Shown piece after piece: positions 43,453-50,777 of a stretch of DNA of 54,240 nt. The notes under the pieces are model-generated. The model did not search any database. It saw only the letters and a program-made list of their open reading frames with translations, and had not been told where the DNA came from. The translations under genes and the position numbers were made by a program. Every line of letters starts with the position of its first letter. The stretch's first letter is position 1. Source of the stretch: Cellulomonas bogoriensis 69B4 = DSM 16987 (GTDB lineage: Bacteria; Actinomycetota; Actinomycetes; Actinomycetales; Cellulomonadaceae); NCBI RefSeq assembly GCF_000767165.1, contig NZ_AXCZ01000003.1, forward strand, positions 1 to 54,240. The letters run 5' to 3'.

Positions 43453-44430
43453 TCAGCGGACCGTCGGCTCGAGGTCCCGCCACCGCCGCCGCGCGGCCAG
43501 GTGGTGCGCTTCGATGAGCGAGCGTCGTGGACGGACCCGATCGGCCACCGCGACCGGTTGCCGGTCGAACGCGGACAACCGCTCGTGCTTGCGCAGCACG
43601 GCCGGCGCGACCCGCGACGTCCACGTCGCCGGGTCGATCGTCAGGAGCAACCGGTCGAACATGCGGTGCAGGTCGGCTCGCAGGAGCAGCCCGCCGTCCT
43701 CGTCGTGAACGGGCCGGTCGGCGAACGGGAGCAGGTGCGCGGCATCGAGGACGGCCTCCGGCTGGGTGCCCGTCACCGCGCACGTCGCGCCGTACCGGTC
43801 GATCAGGCGCTCGCGGAACTGCTGCTGTCCGACCCGTTGCCGGACGAGCCGTTCCACGTGACCCCCGGGCGCCGCCGTCTTGCCGCCCAGGAGCTCCAGA
43901 TGCAGGAAGGCCTCAACCCCACCGAGCGTCCCGAGGAGCCTGGTCGCCTGATCGGGGACCAGGCGACGGATGGCGTTCTGCCGGTCCCCGCCCGCATAGA
44001 GGTCGCTCAGTACCCGGACGGGCACGGTGGACGGGAACTCGAACCACCAGTTCTGGTACGTCGCCGAGTAGAGCAGGACGTCCTTCTCCTCCGGCACGGG
44101 CACCGCGAACGTGTTCTTGCAGTCGTTGCAGCGGTAGGTGGGTGACAAGCGTTTGCGCGCGACGATGTCCGCGGAGCGGCACGTGGGGGTGGGGCACCGG
44201 CGCATCGTCTTGATTCCCGGTCGCCGGTCGATCGACTCCACGACCCCGTACCCGTAGACCAGGTGTGCGTCACGGATCACCAGCAGGTCGCCCACGGAGA
44301 CCTGGGCGTGGTTGATCACATGGGAGTCGTACTCGTACCGGTGGCCCAGGCGGTCGCCGTACAGGAGGTCCTCCGGTGAGGCGACGTGCGAGTGGCAGCT
44401 CCACACGGCACGCGACAGCGACTCGACCAT
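43453..44430 (-). CDS. HNH endonuclease with zinc-ribbon-like segment
   Basis: 325 residues. The N-terminal part (VSVGDLLVIRDAHLVYGYGVVESID) reads like an EVE/PUA-like barrel, a fold used to bind modified bases. It is followed by a four-cysteine ribbon, CPTPTCRSAD...YRCNDCKNTF. The C-terminal nuclease is of the HNH_2 type: FRERLIDRYGATCAVTGTQPEAVLDAAHLLPFAD, then EDGGLLLRADLHRMFDR. A base-reader plus HNH combination is typical of modification-dependent restriction enzymes, and I infer that role. ATG 44430 is the start. It lies downstream of the CRISPR array in the same orientation, but it is not a cas gene. Confidence 0.85.
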   Translation of the reverse strand: MVESLSRAVWSCHSHVASPEDLLYGDRLGHRYEYDSHVINHAQVSVGDLLVIRDAHLVYGYGVVESIDRRPGIKTMRRCPTPTCRSADIVARKRLSPTYRCNDCKNTFAVPVPEEKDVLLYSATYQNWWFEFPSTVPVRVLSDLYAGGDRQNAIRRLVPDQATRLLGTLGGVEAFLHLELLGGKTAAPGGHVERLVRQRVGQQQFRERLIDRYGATCAVTGTQPEAVLDAAHLLPFADRPVHDEDGGLLLRADLHRMFDRLLLTIDPATWTSRVAPAVLRKHERLSAFDRQPVAVADRVRPRRSLIEAHHLAARRRWRDLEPTVR

Positions 44431-44551
44431 CGTGAGAGCTCATCAGAACGCCCCGCCGTGCACAAGGGTGAAATTGATACCGCTCGCTGACCTGAGGCTG
44501 GAGCCGCCCGAACGCGCGGCCGCCCGCCTCTCGTTGGCGTAGCCGCCCGCC

Positions 44552-45003
44552 CCCGGCAGCTCCTCAGTTTCGGGCCATGGGTGGAACTCCGCCTACGGAA
44601 AGATGTCGGGGCTGGACTTCTGGTTTCAATGCCCTCAGTTTCGGGCCATGGGTGGAACCGTGACATGTCACAACCAGGAGATGAGGGACGAGTTTCAATG
44701 CCCTCAGTTTCGGGCCATGGGTGGAACAAGTGGTTTAGGGGTGCGTCCTGCCGCTAAAGGTTTCAATGCCCTCAGTTTCGGGCCATGGGTGGAACTCGAC
44801 TTAAAATCGATCCAGTGTGGGTTCGATGTTTCAATGCCCTCAGTTTCGGGCCATGGGTGGAACTGACACGATTAAGGCTTGGCGTTTGGAGTACCCGTTT
44901 CAATGCCCTCAGTTTCGGGCCATGGGTGGAACTTTAAACCCTTTACATCCCCTCAGGGGATGTTTTAGTTTCAATGCCCTCAGTTTCGGGCCATGGGTGG
45001 AAC
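44552..45003 (-). CRISPR. CRISPR array, seven 36-bp repeats and six spacers
   Basis: Plus-strand repeat starts GTTTCAATGCCC and ends CCATGGGTGGAAC. Repeats: 44552-44587 (degenerate over its first ~10 bases), 44623-44658, 44692-44727, 44760-44795, 44828-44863, 44897-44932, 44968-45003. Spacers are 35, 33, 32, 32, 33 and 35 bp. Read on the minus strand, the repeat ends in ATTGAAAC, the usual 8-nt crRNA 5' handle, preceded by a small GCCC/GGGC hairpin for Cas6; the degenerate repeat is then the distal end and the cas side the leader. Hand-counted spacer GC runs from about 60% (distal) to 40% (leader-proximal), well below the host level. Confidence 0.98.
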
Positions 45004-45110
45004 CCTACCCGTTTTGACCCCGGGCTGACCAGGGCTGACGCGGGCGAACGCGCGCGCGAGGGCGTGCGCGCGGGACGGCGTGCGCGCCAGCGGGGGACTG
45101 GGGCGGATCG
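45004..45110 (-). promoter_or_regulatory. CRISPR leader
   Basis: Region between the array and the end of cas2. On the minus strand, just before the first repeat, it carries GTCAGCCCTG, GTCAGCCCGG and GGTCAAAAC in tandem, i.e. GTCA at 10- to 11-bp steps, then GGGTAGG. Evenly phased repeats suit recognition by the adaptation complex. A clear promoter is not visible; transcription could also come from the cas operon. Confidence 0.55.
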
Positions 45111-45156
45111 ATGGCTGTGACCAGCGCAGATGTGTCGCGCGCGCGGTCCCCGCGCT

Positions 45157-45435
45157 CTACACGACCCACATGTCTCTCCACTCCTCCAGTATGCGCGTCC
45201 CGACGATCTGCGGGCGTGGGCCCTGGCCGCCGAGTTCGTAGACGCGTACCTGGTCCTCCACAGGGTCGATCAGCGCTGCGAGCTCACCCAGGAGCCGGCG
45301 CAGGGCCTTCTTGCTCGGCAGGCGGCACTCGAACACGGATTGCTGCACGCGCGGGCCGAGCTCGGCGAGCAGGTCGGACAGGCGGCTGCGGCGGTCGTCG
45401 TCGGCGATGTCGTAGCAGGCGAGGATCCAGATCAT
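45157..45435 (-). CDS. cas2: CRISPR-associated protein Cas2
   Basis: 92 residues, typical for Cas2. MIWILACYDIADDDRRSRLSDLLAELG is the ferredoxin-like first strand and helix with the conserved Asp (Asp9), and RVQQSVFECRLPSKKALRRLLGEL follows, containing the family's QxSVFE signature. It dimerises between two Cas1 dimers and sets spacer length during integration. It starts 3 bp after the stop of the RT-cas1 gene and is the last cas gene before the leader and array. Confidence 0.96.
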   Translation of the reverse strand: MIWILACYDIADDDRRSRLSDLLAELGPRVQQSVFECRLPSKKALRRLLGELAALIDPVEDQVRVYELGGQGPRPQIVGTRILEEWRDMWVV

Positions 45436-45438
45436 GGT

Positions 45439-47319
45439 TCAACGCCACACGTAGGGCCGGTAGGGGCCGCCCGGCGTGCGGAGGGCCTCCGCCAGTCGCA
45501 TCGCCTGCGTGGCGATCAGCCTGCGGTAGGGCTGGCGGCCTGCGCCCGCGTCGGAGCCGGCGAGGGTGAGCATGCGGGCCTCGTACTCCCTCAGGAACGT
45601 CTGGCGCGCGTGTGCTGTCATCCGGGCGCCCTGCTTCGCGTCGAAGGTGAAGTCGGACGGTTTCAGCCGCTTGTTGCTGATGATCCGCAGGACCGTGGAG
45701 TCGACGATCACGGGACGCCACTCCTCCATCAGGTCGAGGGCCAGGCTGGGGCGGCCCCACCGGTCCGAGTGCAGGAAACCCATGTCCGGGTCCAGCCCTG
45801 CCTGCTCGCACGCTGAGACGCCCTCGGCACACAGCAACACGTACCCGTACGAGAGCATCGAGTTCACCGGATCGGGTGGAGGGCGACGTGCGCGACCGTG
45901 AAACCCCCACTCCTCACCCACCCGGGAACCCAACCACCCGAAGTACGCACGCGTCGCAGCGCCCTCCACACCCATGAGCGAGGGGACCGACCGCATCACC
46001 GAGGCTCGGGCGCGCGCCTCGGCCAGCTGAGCGGCCACCCGCGCGCCCTCCTCGCTTGTGCCCGCCCCGCGCTGATGACGAAGGACAGCCACCCGCATGT
46101 TGGTGATCTTCCCCGAGACGAAGGCGGTGGTCAGCCGTTCCAGGTCGGCCCCGGAGTCGTAGGCGCGTGCCTGCGCGCGGCGCAGCGACGGGTCGCCCGG
46201 GCGCCGGCGCGACAAGCGGCCCACGTAACCGCCGGAGCGGGACAGCATCACCACGTCGATGCCACGTTGTGCCGCCTCGTGGAGCAGAGGTGTGGTCAGC
46301 CCCACCCGGCCCTGGACGACGATTCGCGCCACCCGCGACAGCGACATGGATGCCACGGTCTCACCGTCACGATCCACACGGACGCGCCCGCGCCGCGTCC
46401 GCACCACCGCGCCCCCTTCGCTCACCACCATGCTGATCCGCTGTGGGCGGGAGCGGGCCGGAGGTGGGGCGGTAGAGCTCGGCCGCGCGCGCAGCGTCAC
46501 ACCGAGGAAGTGCACGCCCTCGTCGAAGCTGCGTATGGACGTCTTCGGCGCGCTGCAGGCCAGTCCCAGGCACTCGAGCTGGTGCGCCACGTCCTGCGCT
46601 GCGGACTGAGCCTGTGACTCGCTCATGGCGGGGACGGCGATGTCGTCCGCATAGCGCAGAGGGGTGAACCCGTTGGCCATCAGTGCCTCGTCGAACGGGA
46701 GCAGGTAGAGGTTGAGCAACAACGGGCTCACGGCGCTTCCCTGCGCGATCCCGACCCCCTCCAGCCCGTAGTCGTCGAGGCGGGCGAGCAGGGATGCGAC
46801 CACGTCGCACACCCGACGGTCCGGCACCAGACGCGACAAGGCCTGCACGGCCCGGGCCCGCGGTACCGAGTCGAACGCCGCAGCGATGTCGGAGCGCAAT
46901 ACGTGGGTGCTGCCCTCATCCCGCGCCCTGGCCAGGGCGGCGACCGCGTCCTTGACCCCCAGCCCGCGACGGAAGCCGAAGGCGAACGGCGAGAGCAACG
47001 GGTCGATCACCGGTGTCAGCGCATTGAGCAGGGACCGCTCGACGACCCGGTCCACGACCGCACCGATCCGCAGGACGCGCTCAGACCCGGACCCCGTGCG
47101 CAGACTCACCTCGCTCACCCTCGAAGGTTGGTACCGACCGCTCGAGAGCTCCCCCGACAAACGGACCAGGGAGGCCGCGACCCCGCGTTCGAAACGACGC
47201 ACCGAGACGGGCACCCGCCCGTCCCGCTCCGCGGCTTCCAGCACCTCCGACCACGCACGGGTCAGGGCACCCTCGTCCGCGACGCGAGCCATCACGTCAC
47301 CCTCATCCCACCCTGTCAT
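45439..47319 (-). CDS. cas1: Reverse transcriptase-Cas1 fusion
   Basis: 626 residues. Residues ~20-290 are a reverse transcriptase related to group II intron RTs: FAFGFRRGLGVKDAV (113-126), LRSDIAAAFDSV (141-152, first catalytic Asp144), QGSAVSPLLLNLYL (193-206) and the active-site box RYADD (222-226). Residues ~300-626 are Cas1: ARIVVQGRVGLTTPLLHEAAQRGIDVV, then catalytic residues Glu452 (VEGAATRAYFGWL), His517 (MGFLHSDRWGRPSLALDLME) and Glu532. All RT and Cas1 catalytic positions look intact. No Cas6 domain is fused at the N-terminus; Cas6 is a separate upstream gene. Such fusions let type III systems acquire spacers from RNA as well as DNA. An ATG at codon 10 is an alternative start. Confidence 0.97.
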   Translation of the reverse strand: MTGWDEGDVMARVADEGALTRAWSEVLEAAERDGRVPVSVRRFERGVAASLVRLSGELSSGRYQPSRVSEVSLRTGSGSERVLRIGAVVDRVVERSLLNALTPVIDPLLSPFAFGFRRGLGVKDAVAALARARDEGSTHVLRSDIAAAFDSVPRARAVQALSRLVPDRRVCDVVASLLARLDDYGLEGVGIAQGSAVSPLLLNLYLLPFDEALMANGFTPLRYADDIAVPAMSESQAQSAAQDVAHQLECLGLACSAPKTSIRSFDEGVHFLGVTLRARPSSTAPPPARSRPQRISMVVSEGGAVVRTRRGRVRVDRDGETVASMSLSRVARIVVQGRVGLTTPLLHEAAQRGIDVVMLSRSGGYVGRLSRRRPGDPSLRRAQARAYDSGADLERLTTAFVSGKITNMRVAVLRHQRGAGTSEEGARVAAQLAEARARASVMRSVPSLMGVEGAATRAYFGWLGSRVGEEWGFHGRARRPPPDPVNSMLSYGYVLLCAEGVSACEQAGLDPDMGFLHSDRWGRPSLALDLMEEWRPVIVDSTVLRIISNKRLKPSDFTFDAKQGARMTAHARQTFLREYEARMLTLAGSDAGAGRQPYRRLIATQAMRLAEALRTPGGPYRPYVWR

Positions 47320-47331
47320 CGTCCGCCCCGC

Positions 47332-48045
47332 TCAGCCCTTGGGGCGGCCCAGGACGACGCCGCTGCCCGACGTCGTCGCGCGTCCCGCACCCAGCAGCTC
47401 TGCGGCGGCGGTCAAGACACCCAGCACCTCACGTGACCGTGTCGGGGACCGTCGAGGCAGATCCACCTCGACACTGCCCACCGCACCGCGCCGCGGCACC
47501 CCCCGGACCGTGCTCGTCCGGACGGTACGCAGGTCGAACTGCGACACTCGCGCGTGCTCGAGAAGTGCCCCGCGGTCCTCGGGTCCGAACCGCAGCGGCG
47601 CCGGGGCGAACAGGTTCCACCGTCGTAGGAGCGACCCGAGCAGGAGAGTCGGTTCCGGGAGGACGACGTCGGTGCCCTCACGGTTGAAGTACGTCGGGGT
47701 CACGAGGTGGAACCCGGCACCCCCGGCCGGCGGCGCCTGGGCGACCTCCTCGTACTCCACCGCAGCCAGCTCGGCCCGGTGGACCCGAAGATCGGCGGGC
47801 CCGAGCCGCAGCTGCAGAGGTGGCTCGAGCATGGCCGGGGGGACGTGCCCGTCGGCGAGCCAGGTCAACCGCCACGCAACCCCGGTGGCGTCCGCATCCC
47901 TCAGCGGCCACGCCGTCCATGGCTTGACCTGCGTACGGTGGCCACCCTCGCCCTCGAGCAGCGAGCAGGCGACCGCATGCAGCCTGGCAGGGGTACCATG
48001 CTCCACCGCGGGCGCGGGCAGCAGCAGGTCCAGGGTCAGCGGCAT
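47332..48045 (-). CDS. cas6: CRISPR pre-crRNA endoribonuclease Cas6
   Basis: 237 residues. MPLTLDLLLPAPAVEHGTPARLHAVACSLLEG opens the first ferredoxin-like fold. The middle HLVTPTYFNREGTDVVLPEPTLLLGSLLRRWNLFAP is the conserved Cas6 core, and the C-terminus has the glycine-rich loop LLGAGRATTSGSGVVLG. It should cut the pre-crRNA at the base of the repeat hairpin, leaving the ATTGAAAC handle. ATG 48045 has a GGGGAG 8 nt upstream. It lies 12 bp before RT-cas1 and 19 bp after the TIGR03986 gene, in one operon. Confidence 0.88.
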   Translation of the reverse strand: MPLTLDLLLPAPAVEHGTPARLHAVACSLLEGEGGHRTQVKPWTAWPLRDADATGVAWRLTWLADGHVPPAMLEPPLQLRLGPADLRVHRAELAAVEYEEVAQAPPAGGAGFHLVTPTYFNREGTDVVLPEPTLLLGSLLRRWNLFAPAPLRFGPEDRGALLEHARVSQFDLRTVRTSTVRGVPRRGAVGSVEVDLPRRSPTRSREVLGVLTAAAELLGAGRATTSGSGVVLGRPKG

Positions 48046-48064
48046 GACGCACGCTCCCCGCGGG

Positions 48065-50254
48065 TCACCGTGGGCCTCCCCTTCGGCCACGCCCCTGAGC
48101 GTTGCCGCGCCGGGCACCGCCGCCCATGCCCCTGGTCGACCCCCTGCTGGTGTCGCGGTCCTCCAGGTAGGGCAACCCGAAGTCCGGGCCCAGCTCCGGG
48201 AGGGGAAGGCGCCTGTCCCGGGTGTTCGCCACGAACCACTTGTACGACTCCCTCTGCGGGGGGACGGGCCCGGCCGACGGGTCACCGGTACGGGGGTAGT
48301 GCACCGGGGCGCCCGCGCCGTCAGACGTCTGGAAGCCGCAGGCGGCCGCGAGCCACGCCTTCCGCACCTGTGGCAAGGCCTCGCGCAGGACGTCGTCGAA
48401 CTTGGACCGGCACAGCGACACGATGCGGGCGGAGTCCGAGGCGTCACTCTGCGGGGCGAGCGACGTGTACCGTCCCGCGACGGCCCGGCCTGCCAGCACC
48501 TGCGTCCCAGCGAGGTCCAGGCCGACCCGGACGCTGCCGAAACCCAGGGGTCGTCCGCCACCCAACCGGTGGTGCGCACCGGAGGGCGGGTCGAGCACCC
48601 AGAGCAGCGCACCGAGCTCGGTCCCCGTCAGGTTGTCGAAGCGCACCGTCGTCGCGAACCTGGTGCCCGCAGGCACCCAACCCTCGACGCGACGCGTCAC
48701 GGAGTCCGGTGTCCCGCCGGGCGCGAGGTAGGAGCGGAACGTACCGCCCACCCGATCCTCGGCCGTGGCCCCGGGCCCGGGCGCCCAGTACTCCGGAGGC
48801 AGGTCCTTGTGGTGGTGGTGGACGTACACCTTGCGGCCCCGCAAGGTCTGGTCCGGCGCGTACCCCATCGAGGCGCTGTGCGCGGTTCCACGGCGAAGCG
48901 GTTCGCCTCTGCCATCACCGACGTAGAAGCGGAACTGGCTCGGCTTCGGGGAATTGAGGACGGCGAGCTTGGCGGACACCTCCAGCCGGTGCACGGCCTG
49001 CCCGTCCGTCACGCAGACCACCGGGTCCAGCCTGACGTGCCCCCGGTAGGCGGCGACCGTGCCGTCCGCCGGTCCGGCCGGTGCCACCCACCCGAACACC
49101 CGGTCGGCAGGGCTGAGCCTGTCGGGATCCGTCGCCGGGAGGAGGTCCGGACCGGCGACCTCACGGGGTGAGCGCGCGAACGGCGCCCGCCCGATCATGG
49201 AGGGCACGATGCGGTCGACGTCGCGGCCCACCATGACGGCGTGGACCGGCCGGCCAGGCTCCAGGTCCCGCCACCTCTCGTGGTCCGTGACGTAGGCCGC
49301 GGCATCCTTCCGGCCGTCGCTCGCCGCCACATAGGAGTCGATCACTGCCCGCCAGGACGACAGATGGCGTGTGGTCAGGTTCGCAGTCTGGCACTCCAGA
49401 CTCGCGGGACCCTCCAGCACCTCCGTCACGACCAGTCGTTCGTCGTGCTTCTTCATGAAGCTCTTGCCGGACTTCATCAGCCGGCCCACGACCCGCACAG
49501 GCGCCAGGCCCTCGGCCCTGTACGCGCGACCCTCCACCGGGTCGGAGGCCGTCGGTGCCAGCCGGCCGCGACGTTCGAGGTCGGAGACCCGCCAGATCCG
49601 GAAGGTGGCGCCCCTGCCTCGCTGACCCGGGTCGCGCCGGATCAGGTGGACCCACGCCTCTACCTCGTCCCCGTGCTCGAAGCGTGCCACGTCCACACTC
49701 CGGGGCGAGGTGTACGCGGGCACCCAGACCTGGAGCCCGGACGGGTCCTCCCCGGCAGGGACCAGTTCGGTGACCAGGAGCCGACCGTCCGCACCCGCCG
49801 TGGGGAGCGACTGAACCACCGCGGCCCTCAGGTCGAGGGCCGACTTCGCCGGCTGCCTGATCGCGAGCGGTGTGTCGTGCGGGCCGAAAACACCGAACCG
49901 GGAGTTCGTCACCGCCTCGAAGGCACTGCGCAGCATCCCCTTGACCGCGGTCGCCTCCAGCAATGGTCGACCGTCCGCATCGACCCGCACCGGGAACGTC
50001 CGAAGGCCATCCTGGTCCTGCACCGGCCGGGCCGTGTCCAGGAGCAGCAGCGGGGTGACGGTCTCAATCGTCACGGCGACACGGCCGTGGAACCGGTCCG
50101 ACCGGTACCGGTCGTGGCCCGCCGGTGGCCCGTCCGCCAAGCTTGCTGGGAGTCCGGACCGCGCAGGAGCAGGGACGAAGCCGTAAGGGTGGACGAAGTG
50201 ATCGCCGGCCACCGTGTGGGGCCGTTCGTCGTCCACGCGAGGGTTCTCGGACAT
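48065..50254 (-). CDS. TIGR03986-family type III RAMP protein
   Basis: 729 residues. The N-terminus has a long lead (HFVHPYGFVPAP) followed by a RAMP core: VTIETVTPLLLLDTARPV, PLLEATAVKGMLRSAFEAVTNSRFGVF. The central region has SGKSFMKKHDER and RVFGWV, and the end of the RAMP shows LGGGRPLGFGSVRVGLDL, the glycine-rich loop. The architecture and size agree with the TIGR03986 group associated with type III-D-like loci. The C-terminal tail is Gly/Arg-rich (RGMGGGARRGNAQGRGRRGG) and may bind RNA. It starts one base after the csx19-like stop. Confidence 0.85.
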   Translation of the reverse strand: MSENPRVDDERPHTVAGDHFVHPYGFVPAPARSGLPASLADGPPAGHDRYRSDRFHGRVAVTIETVTPLLLLDTARPVQDQDGLRTFPVRVDADGRPLLEATAVKGMLRSAFEAVTNSRFGVFGPHDTPLAIRQPAKSALDLRAAVVQSLPTAGADGRLLVTELVPAGEDPSGLQVWVPAYTSPRSVDVARFEHGDEVEAWVHLIRRDPGQRGRGATFRIWRVSDLERRGRLAPTASDPVEGRAYRAEGLAPVRVVGRLMKSGKSFMKKHDERLVVTEVLEGPASLECQTANLTTRHLSSWRAVIDSYVAASDGRKDAAAYVTDHERWRDLEPGRPVHAVMVGRDVDRIVPSMIGRAPFARSPREVAGPDLLPATDPDRLSPADRVFGWVAPAGPADGTVAAYRGHVRLDPVVCVTDGQAVHRLEVSAKLAVLNSPKPSQFRFYVGDGRGEPLRRGTAHSASMGYAPDQTLRGRKVYVHHHHKDLPPEYWAPGPGATAEDRVGGTFRSYLAPGGTPDSVTRRVEGWVPAGTRFATTVRFDNLTGTELGALLWVLDPPSGAHHRLGGGRPLGFGSVRVGLDLAGTQVLAGRAVAGRYTSLAPQSDASDSARIVSLCRSKFDDVLREALPQVRKAWLAAACGFQTSDGAGAPVHYPRTGDPSAGPVPPQRESYKWFVANTRDRRLPLPELGPDFGLPYLEDRDTSRGSTRGMGGGARRGNAQGRGRRGGPR

Positions 50255-50255
50255 C

Positions 50256-50777
50256 TCAGCTCTTCTCCGTCGTGATGATCCGCACCGTGCGTTCCTGCAC
50301 CACGCGGGACGTGCCGTGCTCGTCCTCGGCGGCGTACTCCACCACCTCGAGTGCGAGCCGCGACCCGATCGGCGCGTCGATCGGCACCTCGAGGCCCCCC
50401 ACCCGGGCAGAGACCGTGGTCGACCAGCCGGCCGTGCTTTCGGTCACCTCGCCCCACAAGAGGAACGTGGTCACGCACAGGCGGTCGGGGCCTTGCTCGT
50501 CGTCGGCCTCCTCGATCATCACGGCGCAACCCAGCCCGCCCGTCCCATGGGTCCACCTGACCTCCCGGACGCCGTCGAACGCACACACCTCGAACACGTC
50601 CGAGAGGTCCACCGGCTCGCCGTCCCGGCCCACAGCGGCTCCCGCCGCAGTCACCCGGACCGCGCGGGCCCCGGCCGGCCCCATCAGCAAGGCCGTTCCC
50701 GCACCACCCAACGCAGCCAGTGCCTCGTCCGCACCCACCAGCCGCCCCTCTGCCACCGGACCGGTCCGTACCCTCAC
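50256..50777 (-). CDS. csx19: Csx19-like (TIGR03984-type) CRISPR-associated protein
   Basis: 173 residues from a GTG at 50777 that overlaps the stop of the double-RAMP gene (GTGA). The body DVFEVCAFDGVREVRWTHGTGGLGCAVMIEEADD...FLLWGEVTES has the E-x-R-W ... G-x-A-V ... LLWGE pattern of the Csx19 family, a small protein found almost only beside Csx10-type III loci. Its structural role in the effector is not established. The rest is beta-rich and acidic. The identification rests on motif memory plus context, not on a search. Confidence 0.72.
   Translation of the reverse strand: MRVRTGPVAEGRLVGADEALAALGGAGTALLMGPAGARAVRVTAAGAAVGRDGEPVDLSDVFEVCAFDGVREVRWTHGTGGLGCAVMIEEADDEQGPDRLCVTTFLLWGEVTESTAGWSTTVSARVGGLEVPIDAPIGSRLALEVVEYAAEDEHGTSRVVQERTVRIITTEKS

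Noticed and set aside
44728-44759. Spacer possibly derived from a tRNA-Ser D-arm/anticodon region
   Set aside because: GTGGTTTAGG and a TTTAG/CTAAA dyad are suggestive, but no canonical anticodon loop can be drawn, unlike the 44796-44827 spacer.
44603-45017. Short plus-strand frames with repeated FQCPQFRAMGGT
   Set aside because: These are translations of the CRISPR repeat, not protein repeats.
46886-49171. 761-residue plus-strand frame opposite cas6 and the RAMP gene
   Set aside because: Arg/Pro/Ser-rich shadow; the cas genes on the minus strand form a coherent overlapping operon.
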